Positions 25,333 to 35,852 of a DNA stretch of 64,000 nt are shown here, one piece after another (within the stretch, counting starts at the first letter, position 1; every line of letters starts with the position of its first letter). The notes under the pieces were generated by a model, which saw only the letters and a program-made list of their open reading frames with translations, searched no databases and had not been told where the DNA came from. The stretch is from Gadus chalcogrammus (taxonomy: Eukaryota; Chordata; Actinopteri; Gadiformes; Gadidae), in NCBI RefSeq assembly GCF_026213295.1, contig NC_079421.1, positions 21,067,159 through 21,131,158 on the forward strand, given 5' to 3'. Position numbers and translations under genes: made by a program.

Positions 25333-25401
25333 CGTAACAATGCCACCATTATCACCCCCTTTAGCCTCATGAGGTGACTCAACCTCCCAGGTTGATGAAC
25401 T

Positions 25402-27719
25402 TCAGTGGCAGGTTTCTCTCACAGCAGAATACAGACTCTCCTGGATCCTTCCACTGTTCTTCATCCGTCCTCTGGTTTTCCTGCCAGAGAACTCCAACGC
25501 TGCGTAGTTTAAGGAATCTGTTTCCCCATCCTACAACAGAGAGCTGTATTACTACCAAACATCTGGAAGGATTCACAGCTGTAGTAGATAGCAAATCTTC
25601 TGGATTGAAAGTCAAAACTACAATCCAAATGGTGTATCGTAGTGTAATCATACACTGAGATCTAGAATATGCTGGTGTCTCACAATAACCTAACAGTAGA
25701 ATTGTATCAATCATAAAATCATAAAATCATCATCATTTTATCAAGTAGCTATAATTTGGGTAGGGAGTTGGTCCGAAATATGACCAACTATTAAACATAA
25801 TTACACATTTTTTGTAAATCCTAATTTTAACCGTTCCGATGAGGATACAAATTGACATATGTGCCTCGGTTTTTAAATATATATTTTTAATTATATATTT
25901 TTCCATTAAATAAGCAAACAACATTTCTGCTCGATAATGATTTATTTGAAGAATCGAAAAATCGATTAAACCACGCGTGGTAATTCAATGTCTACCTATG
26001 CAACATGTTCAACAGATTTACCTGTTGTTCCTGATTCCCTGAGTCATGTGGAACTTGGTTGGAAGCACTCAGTGTTCCTGAGAATAAGGACCGAAGAATA
26101 CACATTTTCTGATTTCAAACAAAAGATACATACAACTTTATATGTCTGTAAAAACACAATAACTCACTGAATAAATTCTGGAGAATGTACTGTACCTTCG
26201 CAATGATCACAAACATACTTTGTTTTTCTGGTTAGAAACAGGATTATAATCACAGCCAGACAGCAAGCCAACAGTATTCCAAGCACCATGGTAACTAGAC
26301 GCCAGTTGGTTTCTAGAATCAGATAATCAACATTTGATCATCAGAAAGTCTTATGTCACTTCTTTTTCTGGCAATTTCCCCTGGAATGGGCCTCTGTAAT
26401 CATAAAATGTACAGCCATAAAAATAACCATATAGAGTTCTTGTAAATCTATATGTATATTTTGTATTTGCATCATAATTTTCGATTATTGTTGTACTTTC
26501 TGAAATTTTCTATTTGTTTTTTCTGCCGGTAAAAAGCAAAGACTGAATAAAGACTGCGCTGCAGGGCTATAATGTGCACAGGCTGTTCACTTCCTCTTCT
26601 GAAATGATGGTTGCGAAAAATAATGCCAGAGATTTGTCCATTCCCTCATTCACTCCATCTAAAAAAAGCACCAATATATTAACCTGTTATGTCCAACTGG
26701 GTTCCACTTCCAAACACAACTTCCCCACATGCTGCCAGGGCACAGTAGTAGGTCCCAGCATCAGAGGAGTTTACATTGTTCTTTGGGAGAGTGTAGAAAC
26801 AACTCTGTGAGGCAGACGGAGGTCCAGAACTATTCTGACATTCACCACTCCTGTTTCCATTCATGTAAATGGCAGCAGGGTGAGATGGTCCTGATCCAGA
26901 TCTGAACCAGTACACACTGGGTTCCCTTTGGCACTGGTTACTGCGGTCCGTCCTCTGGGAGGTAACAGAGCACTGGAGAGCCACAGGTTCTCCCAGCTGA
27001 ACTGATGCCGTCACAGGCTGTTGGACCACAGTCTGGGAGACAAACCTCTGGTCATTGGGATCTATAAATCAAAATACAGCAAGAGGTTCTTGAAATGCTT
27101 CTGATGATATTGAATATGAACAATGAAAAAGATGGATCTTACCTTTGACAGACAGAAAGGTGAAATTATTCCACTTGTCACGTGAGTACGATTGACAGAA
27201 ATAGTTTGCTTCATCACCTTTAGTTACGTTTGGAATGATCAGATGAAAGACACAAACACCTTCTTCTCCCTCTGTCAACGTTAAGTTAATGTGGGGCTTC
27301 AAGGTTATTGATTCATACAATTTCGAAGCTACCATTTCGGGAAAACATCCAGGAGATTGCTTATACCAATATAAAGTAGTGCAAACCTCATTTTCTGATT
27401 CACAATGAAGGGTTACAGTATCTCCAAGTCCTGCTGATACCACAAAGACCAAAGGAGGACTCTCTTTGGCCTGAATCAACTCTAAATAAAAAAGAACAAA
27501 TACGATTAATGACTTGTTGGTCTCGATCATTCATACTTTATTTTGAGGCTTGAAAGTTTGTGATAACACTGATAAAGAAATATACCTATTCTGCAATGCA
27601 AGTCATATTATAACCAAACACCTCTTGCTGATATAAATGAGTTATAAAATTGAAAGAAATGGAATTAGAGAAGGTATTTACTTACTTGCTGTACTCAGTA
27701 TTATCATTGCAAAATACAT
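25402..27719 (-). CDS. NITR receptor N4, type A tail, two ITIMs (six exons)
   Basis: Exons: leader 27719-27686, V 27481-27143, I 27061-26684, transmembrane 26312-26196, juxtamembrane 26077-26022, tail 25530-25402; 350 aa in consistent phase. The V domain has an acidic loop (ENEVC), YWYKQSPGCFPE and a C-rich FCQSYS. Its J-like end, WNNFTFLSVKG, has lost the glycine. The I domain ends CGEVVFGSGTQLDIT. The tail has LNYAAL (Tyr317) and SLYSAV (Tyr342). Oddity: splicing of the leader yields STA-KLIQAK, placing a lysine in the signal-peptide core, whereas the unspliced frame in front of the V exon starts at 27528-27530 and reads MIETNKSLIVFVLFYLELIQ, itself signal-like. The V exon and its flanks are nearly the same as those of N7. 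Confidence 0.82.
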
Positions 27720-29038
27720 TGTCACGTTTTGGCGCTGAAGCTGAACTAGCGCTGTTCTCGCTCTAATGAAAGACTTGGACTTAAAAGACACCATTTACAT
27801 ACCATAGACCAACTGTGATTGGCTGCAACATCGAGACACTGAATGAAGCAAGCCAAGGATCCTCCTTGTTTTCTGTGGGTTGCAGTTGATGCTGATATTA
27901 TTGTGGCTGGTGGAAACAACGGTTTGACAGGAAACCCTGAAATAAGCCATCGGTTATCAGAGTGTTGGACTGGGTTAAAGGTTATCAACCCCAACAAACC
28001 AATGAACTGAGCTCATTGGGGTCCTGATCCTGCCAGGGGAACCTCCAGCCATGGGCCCGGCTCTTATCAGCTCACAGCCAGGTCTCGGGGGCATGCCCTC
28101 AGCCTGGGTAAGGTGCCTGCTCCATCCCACCTGACCACTGCTCCTGTGTTCACACACGGCGCCCCAGATGTCAGAAGGCTTGCCCCTCCTGCTCACTGTT
28201 TGCCTCTCCAGCTGTGGTTTGCCCCTCCGGCTAACCGTTTACCCCTCACGCTAACCGTTTGCCCCTAACGCTAACGGTTTGCCCCACTAGCTTGGCTCCT
28301 TCATGACTTTGACATGTCCTTCCACACTTGAACTTCGGGGGACGGGAAGGAAATATTATGTTCGAAGTAATCACTTGTTAGGATGTCGTTTTATTATTTG
28401 TGTCTATTTGCTGCAATACCAGATGTGACCTTTTTGATACGTTGGCCATTTAAGGATCAACATGTTAGAGGAAATAAAGATTTGTGTGTTCAAGCCCAAA
28501 TTAATATTGCGTGTCCTCGTCCAGTTTAGATTAGACAACAACTTTTAGGGTCCCTCCCTTTCTTGCTATTTCTTTTACCACTGGGTTGGAAACAAAGCAC
28601 AAGGACTCAAGCAGCAGAGGAGCTGAGAGGCGAGGGCTGTGGTTGGCCTTGTCTCTGTTTGACACACGCCACCAAAGCGCGTGAACATTGAAGGACCAGG
28701 CTGCGGGTATCAACAGGATGTGCTGCAGCGGTTTGGCAGAAACCAACAATGAAATGGACACACATTTCCCATCACTGACTGAACCTGAACGGCGATATTT
28801 GTGCATGTGAACAGAGAAAGTTCATTTGATTCATTTATAATATTCTTTTAATTTTCTTCAAAAGAGTAAAGTTAATTAATTCAGTAATTTAACCATTGTT
28901 ACAATCTTATAACAATGGTTGATTCAATTTAATTTCGAGATTTGAAATGTCTTTCACATGGGATCATATTGGGCAGCAGGGAGCATCAGATGCAACATCA
29001 TTCCAATATACATCTCCAATCCTTCATACACAACCAGG

Positions 29039-29075
29039 GATTTTGTTACGTGCATTACATTCACGTAACAAAATC
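29039..29075. repeat. perfect inverted repeat, 14-bp arms, 9-nt loop
   Basis: GATTTTGTTACGTG (29039-29052) and CACGTAACAAAATC (29062-29075) are exact reverse complements. Other spacers have only the left half of this motif (ttgttacgtgc), so the right arm seems to have been created here at the deletion junction. Confidence 0.8.
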
Positions 29076-29214
29076 AGTTACCTTCGTAAATGATAAAGAA
29101 ATAGACCTATACTGCAATTCAAGTAATAATATCACCAAACATCTCTGGCTGATTTGAATGAGTTATAAAATAGAAAGAAATTGAATCTGAGATGGTTTTT
29201 ACTTACTCACAATC
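29076..29214 (-). pseudogene. NITR ghost: piece of a leader-to-V intron
   Basis: The run from about 29092 (agaaatagacctatactgc) to 29212 (tttacttac) matches the leader-to-V intron of N4 and N7, including the donor-side sequence, and then switches abruptly to spacer DNA (tcacaatcccctgtcagg). Leader ATG, V, I, transmembrane and tail exons are all absent. This marks the position of a lost array member between N4 and N5. Confidence 0.55.
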
Positions 29215-29953
29215 CCCTGTCAGGAGGTTGTTTTATTATTTGTGTTTATTTACTGCAACACCAGTTGTGACTTTTTAACTATGTTGGCCACTTAAGGATT
29301 AACGTTTTATAGGAAATAAAGATGTGTGTGTTCCAGCCCAATCAATATTGAGTGTCCTCGTCCTGTTTAGATGCGATTAAAAACTTTTAGGGTCACTTCC
29401 TTTCATTGCTATTTCTTTTACCACTGGGTTGGAAACAAAGCTTAAGGGCTCAAGCAGCAGATGAGCTGAGAGGCGAGGGCTGTGGTTGGCCTTGTCTCTG
29501 TTTGACACACACCAGCAAAACTCGTGAGCAGATATAGACCAGGCTGCAGGTATCAACAGGATGTGCTGCAGAGGTTCTGCAGAAACCAACAATGAAATGG
29601 ACGTATATCTCCCATCACTGCCTGAAACTTAACGGGGATATTTGTGTATCTGAACAGAGAATGTTCCCTTGATTATCTTGTAATATTTGTTTTCTTATTT
29701 TCAAAAAAGTTCATTATTTCATTACTTTAACAACGGTTACAATCAATGTTTGGTAACATTTCATTCAGAGATTTTAATATGTCTTTCACATGGGATGATA
29801 TTGGGCTGCAAAGAGCATCAGATGCAACGTTAGTCCCTTACATAGAACCATCCCCAATCATTCATACACAACCACTGTTGTCCTGTTTATTGTTACGTGC
29901 AGCGCGTTAACCCTTTGTTCAGTTACGTTATCTTAGCCGTGTTCATTCTACAT

Positions 29954-30125
29954 AGGGTGCCTATTTACCAGCCAATCCTAAGTGTAGCTCTTTGTGATAT
30001 CATGTAAGTGGGAGTGTCTATTCAGATGTATGACTGCCGGGTGGACACTCCCATTTTGGGATTTGACAAAGGGTTACATTCCTAAATGGCCGTTCAACAC
30101 GAAACCTTGTGGTAAAATAGGGACT
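29954..30125. mobile_element. foldback MITE, copy D
   Basis: Left end AGGGTGCCTATTTACCA, right end (reverse complemented) CCCTATTTTACCACAAGG, inner arms gtgggagtgtc and gacactcccat. It resembles copy A more than copies B or C. Confidence 0.65.
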
Positions 30126-30810
30126 GTTTATGTGCACGGGTGTGCACCAACTCTGAACCTTTTCCTCCTTCGCTCCAACCTTCTTGCTAACATTATTTAT
30201 ATTATCCACAAAGCCCCAGATAAAGACTTAATATCGCTAAGCTTAATAGTGTAGGACATCGTACTGACTAGAGGTGTGTGTGTGTGTGTCTTTGTGTCTT
30301 TGAGTACAAGATAAACACAACTGGTATATCTTTGACTTTGACACAATTAATAGGCACGTTCTAGAGTGTCTAGCCACATGATCTGCTGTGGCTGTTAGGT
30401 CTGTGGTATTAGCTGCTAACCTTCAATTACCTTGTAAGGAATGCTTACCCTGTGTTAGCTGGGTCAGTACTGTGGTTTAAAAAGCAGAGATGTATTGAAC
30501 CAGAGGACTCTAAATATGTCTATCCTGTGTTAGCTTTGTCAGTACTGTGGTTTAAAAAGCTGAGATGCATTCAACCAGAGGACTCTAAATGTCTCTCAAT
30601 ATTCCCAGTCAGTTTAAGTGTGTCATCAGCGTCAGAGTCAGAGGGTCCACTCTCATCGTTTATACACACTTCTCAAAGTTCATTAGATTTTGTAAGAATA
30701 CCTTTTAGGCATCAATATATGTTTAGTGTAAAAAAATAGATGCAGGGCTAAGTACGGCTGCACATCAAGATAGGCTGGACATAAGACAGCATCACAAATG
30801 AAGAGCAGCA

Positions 30811-31092
30811 GTGCGGCAGTAGCTCAGGAGGTAGAGCGGGTTGGCTGGTAACCTGAAGGTTGTTGGTTCGATTCCCGGCTCCTCCTAGCTGAGTGTCAAG
30901 GTGTCCTTGAGCAAGGCACCTAACCCTGACTGTTAGCTCACGTCCTGTGAGGACAAAAGGCAGGTGGGAACAGTAACCCTCTCCTCGAAATCTGCTACTG
31001 AAGATGAATGAATTTCATCGCTGGATCGACAATTGGGTCCAGCAACTCCCAACGGCTAGCCGTTATAGGAGCATATAACTGTACTGTAATTC
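30811..31092 (+). mobile_element. tRNA-derived SINE
   Basis: The head has an A box (tagctcaggaggtagagc, from 30820) and a B box (ggttcgattcc, 30865-30875), as in a Pol III tRNA promoter. The body that follows contains gtgtccttgagcaaggcacc, a phrase common in fish SINEs. It interrupts the 3' flank shared by all NITR units (between agcatcacaaatg and ttcaatgtttatgatcc). The tRNA-like part does not close into a full cloverleaf with a matching acceptor stem, so I do not call a tRNA gene. Confidence 0.75.
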
Positions 31093-31240
31093 AATGTTTA
31101 TGATCCGAACAAAGCAACATTAATAAACGTTAGAAACAATATACAAATGCTACTGACAATATGCCACTTCTCCATCAATACCACCATTAACAGCTACCTT
31201 TAGCCTCTTGAGGTGACACAACCTCCCAGGTTGATGGACT

Positions 31241-33351
31241 TCACTGGCAGGTTTCTCTCACAGCAGAATACACACTCTCCTTATTCCTTCCACTGTTCAT
31301 CTTCTGTCCTCTGGTTTTCCTGCCAGAGAACTCCAACGCTGCGTAGTTTAAGGAATCTGTCTCCCCATCCTACAACAGAGAGCTGTATTACTACCAAACA
31401 TCTGGGAGGATTCACAACTGTAGTAGATACCACATCTTCTGGATTGAAAGTCAAAACTACAATCCAAATGGTGTATTGTAGTGTAATCATACACTGAGGT
31501 CTAGAATATGCCAGTGTCGCACAATAACCAAGCACTTGAATGGTTCATTTTAGTAAGTAGCTACAATTTGTGCAGGAAGTTGGTCCGATATTAGGAAAAA
31601 GTTACCAACTTTTAAACATCATCAGAATACTTCCTAATCATCTAGATCTTGCACACTGAGCGCTTAAAAGCTGTTTAACGTGTCCTGATATGAGTTTTGT
31701 GTTGAATGTGCTGTAGTGTTATTATGCACACAAACCTGTAATGTATGATTAGAATGAGGATTAGAATCACAAGCAGACAGCAAGATGACTGTGACTGCAT
31801 CAGTTCAGCTGGGAGAACCTATGGCTCTCCAGTGCTCTATTACCTCCCAGAGGACAAACCACAATAACCAGTGCCAAGGGGAACCCAGTGTGTACTGGTT
31901 CAGATCTAGATCAGGACCATCTCACCCTGCTGCCATTTACATGAATGGAAACAGGAGTGGTGAATGTCAGAATACTTCTGGACCTCCGTCTGCCTCACAG
32001 AGTTGTGTCGACACTCTCCCCAAGAACAAGATGATTATCCGATGCACAAAGATCTCAAGACGATGGTTGGGATCTAGAATCACACAAACAACAATGGGGC
32101 ATCATGAATCTGTAGAGATCATATTCTTTCTCTAATCTGTGCAAGTACAATCACAGTATTGGATGTGGAAGTCAATATTTCAAATATAATCTCAAATCTC
32201 AGTCTCAAATGTGCCCTAAGTATTTCATATATTCAAATGTAATTATCTTTTATGTCTTCTTTCTTCTTAATTAAATTAGCAAATAAACTCGAAGAAATAA
32301 ATTAAATATATTGACCTGTTATGTCCAGCGTAGTTCCACTTCCAAACACAACTTCCCCGCATGCTGCCAGGGCACAGTAGTAAGTCCCAGCATCTGAGGA
32401 GTCTACATTGTTCTTGGGGAGAGTGTAGACACAGCTCTGTGGAGCAGACGGAGGCCCAGAACTATTCTGACATTCACCACTCCTGTTACCATTCATGTAA
32501 ATGACAGCAGGGTGAGATGGTCCTGATCTGAACCAGTACACACTGGGTTCCCCTTGGCACTGGTTACTGTGGTCCGTCCTCTGGGAGGTAATAGAGCACT
32601 GGAGAGCTACAGGGTCTCCCAGCTGAGCTGATGCAGACACAGGCTGTTGGACCACAGTCTGGGAGACAAACCTCTGGTCATTGGGATCTATAAATTAAAA
32701 TAAAGCAATCATCTAAAGGTTCTTGAATTGCTTCTCATGATATTGAATATGAACAATGCAAAAGCTTGATCTTACCTTTGACAGACAGAAAGGTGACATT
32801 ATTCCACTTGTCACGTGTGTATATTTGACAGAAATAGTTTGCTTCATCACCTTTAGTTACGTTTTGAATGGTCAGATGAAAGGCACAAACACCTTCTTCT
32901 CCCTCTGTCCATGTTAAATTAATGTGGGGCTTCAAGGTCTTTGTTTCAATTATTTTCGAAGCAACCATTTCGGGAAAAAATCCAGGCGATTGCTTGAACC
33001 AGTATAAATAACTGCTAAACGTATGTCCACTTTCACAATGAAGGGTTACAGTATCTCCGAGCCCTGCTGATTCCACAAAGACCAAAGTAGGACTCTCATT
33101 GGCTTGAATCAACCCTAAAAAAAAATAGAATGAATAAGATCTGTGAATTATTGGTCTCCAACACTACTTTATTTTACGGCTTGAAAGTTTGTTAATACAC
33201 TGAAAATAAATAGACCTATTCTGTATGCAAGTAATATTATCAGCAAACACCTCTGGCTGAATTTGAGTTGGTTACATAAAATATAAATACATTTAATTTG
33301 AGAAGGAATTTACTTACGTGCTGTGCTCAGAATTATCATTGCAAAAAACAT
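31241..33351 (-). pseudogene. NITR N5, type B, transmembrane exon split by an inverted I-domain fragment
   Basis: Exons: leader 33351-33318, V 33114-32776, I 32687-32316, transmembrane starting 32073, tail 31369-31241 (ITIMs LNYAAL and SVYSAV intact). The V and I exons are open and normal (V ends WNNVTFLSVKG; I ends CGEVVFGSGTTLDIT). The transmembrane exon, about 98 bases in N2 and N7, is broken by about 240 bases (31790-32025) that are a plus-strand copy of part of an I-domain exon. Reading through, the frame stops at TGA 31969-31967, giving 283 aa without a real membrane helix. The normal GTGAGC donor of this exon type has also become GTGTGC. A soluble V-I product, or loss of function, is inferred. 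Confidence 0.82.
31790..32025 (+). pseudogene. inverted fragment of a NITR I-domain exon
   Basis: On the plus strand this encodes the I domain from TASVQLGEPMALQC through YWFRSRSGPSHP and GECQNTSGPPSASQSC to TLPKN. It lacks the final YYC strand and the J-like end. The phrase GPPSASQSC matches N4 rather than its host N5 (GPPSAPQSC), so an N4-like exon is the likely donor. The motif GATGA (within CAAGATGA) stands on both sides, while N7, without the insert, has it once. Confidence 0.85.
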
Positions 33352-33857
33352 TATTACGTTTCGGCGCTGAAGCTGAACTAGCGCTGTTCTCGCTTTAGTG
33401 AAAGACTTGGACTCAAAGTACACCATTTACATACCATAGACCAACTGTGATTGGTTGCAACCTAGAGACACTGAATGAAGCAAACCAATGATCCACCTTG
33501 TTTTCTGTGGTTGGTGGTTGATGCTGATATTATTGTGGCTGGTGGAAACAACGGTTTGACAGGAAACCCAGAAATAAGCCATCGGTTATCAGAGTGTTGG
33601 ACTGGGTAAAAGATTATCAACCCCAACAAACCAATGAACTGAGCTCATTGGGGTCCTGATCCTGCCAGGGTAACCTCCAGCCATGGGCCCGGCTCTTATC
33701 AGCTCACAGCCAGGTCTCGGGGGCATGCCCGCAGCCTGGGTAAGGTGCCGGCTCCATCCCACCTGACCACTGCTCCTGTGTTCTCCTGTGTTCACACACG
33801 GCGCCCCAGATGTCAGAAGGCTTGATGGCCCTCCTGCTCCCCGTTTGCCTCTCCAGC

Positions 33858-33985
33858 TGTGGTTTGCCCCTCCGGCTAACCGTTTACCCCTCACGCTAAT
33901 GGTTTGCCCCTCCGGCTAACCGTTTACCGCTCACGCTAATGGTTTGCCCCTCCGGCTAACCGTTTACCCCTCACGCTAATGGTTT
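33858..33985. repeat. spacer minisatellite, unit about 40 bp
   Basis: Alternating half-units ggtttgcccctccggctaac and cgtttacccctcacgctaat, repeated three times. Shorter arrays of the same unit occur at 28205-28290, 38450-38530 and 42208-42300, and diverged single units near 15240-15310, 23870-23960 and 61945-61990. Copy number differs in each spacer. Confidence 0.8.
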
Positions 33986-34804
33986 GCCCCACTAGTTTGG
34001 CACCTTCATGACTTTGACATGTCCTTCTACACTTGAACTTTGGGGGAAGGAAATATTTTGTTCACAGTAATCCCTTGTCAGGTAGTTGTTCAATTATTTG
34101 TGCTTATTTGCTGCAATACCAGTTGTGAACTTTTTGCTATGTTGGCCACTTGAGGATTATTTTTTTTATAGGAAATAAAGATGCTGTGTGTTCTAGCCCA
34201 AATTAATATTGAGTGTCCTCGTCCAGTTTAGATCCGACTGACAACTTTTAGGGTCACTTCCTTTCTTGCTATTTCTTTTACCACTGGGTTGGAAACAAAT
34301 CTTAAGAGCTCAAGCAGCAGATGAGCTGAGAGGCGAGGGCTGTGGTTGGCCTTGTCTCTGTTTGACACACGCCAGCAAAACTCGTGAGCAGATATAGACC
34401 AGGCTGCAGGTATCAACAGGATGTGCTGCAGAGGTTCTGCAGAAACCAACAATGAAATGGACGTATATCTCCCATCACTGCCTGAAACTTAACGGGGATA
34501 TTTGTGTATCTGAACAGAGAATGTTCCCTTGATTATCTTGTAATATCTGTTTTCTTATTTTCAAAAAAGTTAATTATTTCATTACTTTAACAATGGTTAC
34601 AATCAATGGTTGGTTACATTTCATTTAATCTGTCTTTCACATGAGATGATATTGGGCTGCAAAGAGCATCAGATGCAACGTTAGTCCCTTACAGAGACCC
34701 ATCCCCTATCATTCATACACAACCACTGTTGTCCTGTTTATTGTTACGTGCAGCGCATTAACCCTTTGTTCAGTCACGTTATCTTAGCCGTGTTCATTCT
34801 ACAT

Positions 34805-34977
34805 AGGGTGCCTATTTACCAGCCAATCCTAAGTGTAGCTCTTTGTGACATCATGTAAGTGGGAGTGTCTATTCAGATGTTTGACAGGCGGGTGGACACT
34901 CCTACTTTGTGATCTCACAAAGGGATACATTCCTAAATGCCGTTCAACACGAAACCTTGTGGTAAAATAGGGACCCT
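34805..34977. mobile_element. foldback MITE, copy E
   Basis: Ends AGGGTGCCTATTTACCA and, reverse complemented, AGGGTCCCTATTTTACC. Inner arms gtgggagtgtc and gacactcctac. Closest to copies A and D. Confidence 0.65.
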
Positions 34978-35125
34978 TTATGTTCACGGATGTGCACCAA
35001 CTCTGAACCTTTTCCTCCTTCGCTCCTCCCTACCTTCTTGCTGTCATTATTTATATTAGCCACAAAGCCACAAATAAAGACTTAATATCGCTAAGCTCAA
35101 TAGTGTAGGACATCGTACTGACTAG

Positions 35126-35240
<115 letters not shown>

Positions 35241-35852
35241 TTTGTGTCTTTGTGTCTTTGAGTCTTTGAGTACAAGATAAACACAACTGGTATAACTGAC
35301 TTTGACACAATTTAAAGGCGCGGCCTAGAGTGTCTAGCCACATGATCTGCTGTGACTGTTAGGTCTGTGGTATTAGCTGCTAACCTTCAATTACCTTGTA
35401 AGGAATGCTTATCCTGTGTTAGCTGGGTCAGTAGCGTACTGTGGTTTCAAAAGCAGAGATTTATTGAACCAGAGGACTCTAAATGTCTCTCAATATGTCC
35501 CGATCAGTTTAACTGCGTAATCAGAGTCAGAGGGTCCACTCTCATCGTTTTTAAACACTTCTCAAAGTTCATTAAATGTTTTATTTTGTAAGAATAGTTT
35601 TTAGGCATCAATATATGTTTATTGTAAAAAAAGAAGCAGGGCTAAGTACGGCTGCACATCAAGATAGGCTGGACCAAAGACAGCATCACAAATGATGAGC
35701 AATTCAATGTCAATGATCCAAACAAAGCAACATTAATAAACATTAGAAACAATATACAAATGCTTCTGACAATATGCAGTTTCTCCATAAATTCCACCAT
35801 TATCACCTCCTTTAGCCTCACGAGGTGACAGAAACTCCCAGGTTGATGGACT

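Larger units (their letters stand above)
23560..25380. other. spacer between N3 and N4
   Basis: Contains the TTTGCCCCTCC-type GC-rich patch (23860-23960), a decayed copy of the spacer block (24200-24397), MITE copy C and an (AT)n run. The stretch at 23650-23720 is specific to this spacer. No gene is seen. Confidence 0.55.
27830..31190. other. long spacer between N4 and N5 with a doubled module
   Basis: Contains the GC-rich minisatellite patch (28180-28290), two copies of the spacer block (28531-28756 and 29377-29592), each preceded by an AATAAA, a vestige of a NITR leader intron between them (29076-29214), MITE copy D and a SINE. The doubling suggests that a whole NITR unit was deleted here, leaving its flanks. 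No intact gene is seen. Confidence 0.6.

Noticed and set aside
30811..30885. A tRNA gene
   Set aside because: A and B boxes are present, but the acceptor stem does not close and the sequence continues into a SINE body.
33858..33985. A CRISPR-like array
   Set aside because: The units are contiguous degenerate tandem copies without unique spacers, in a vertebrate genome.
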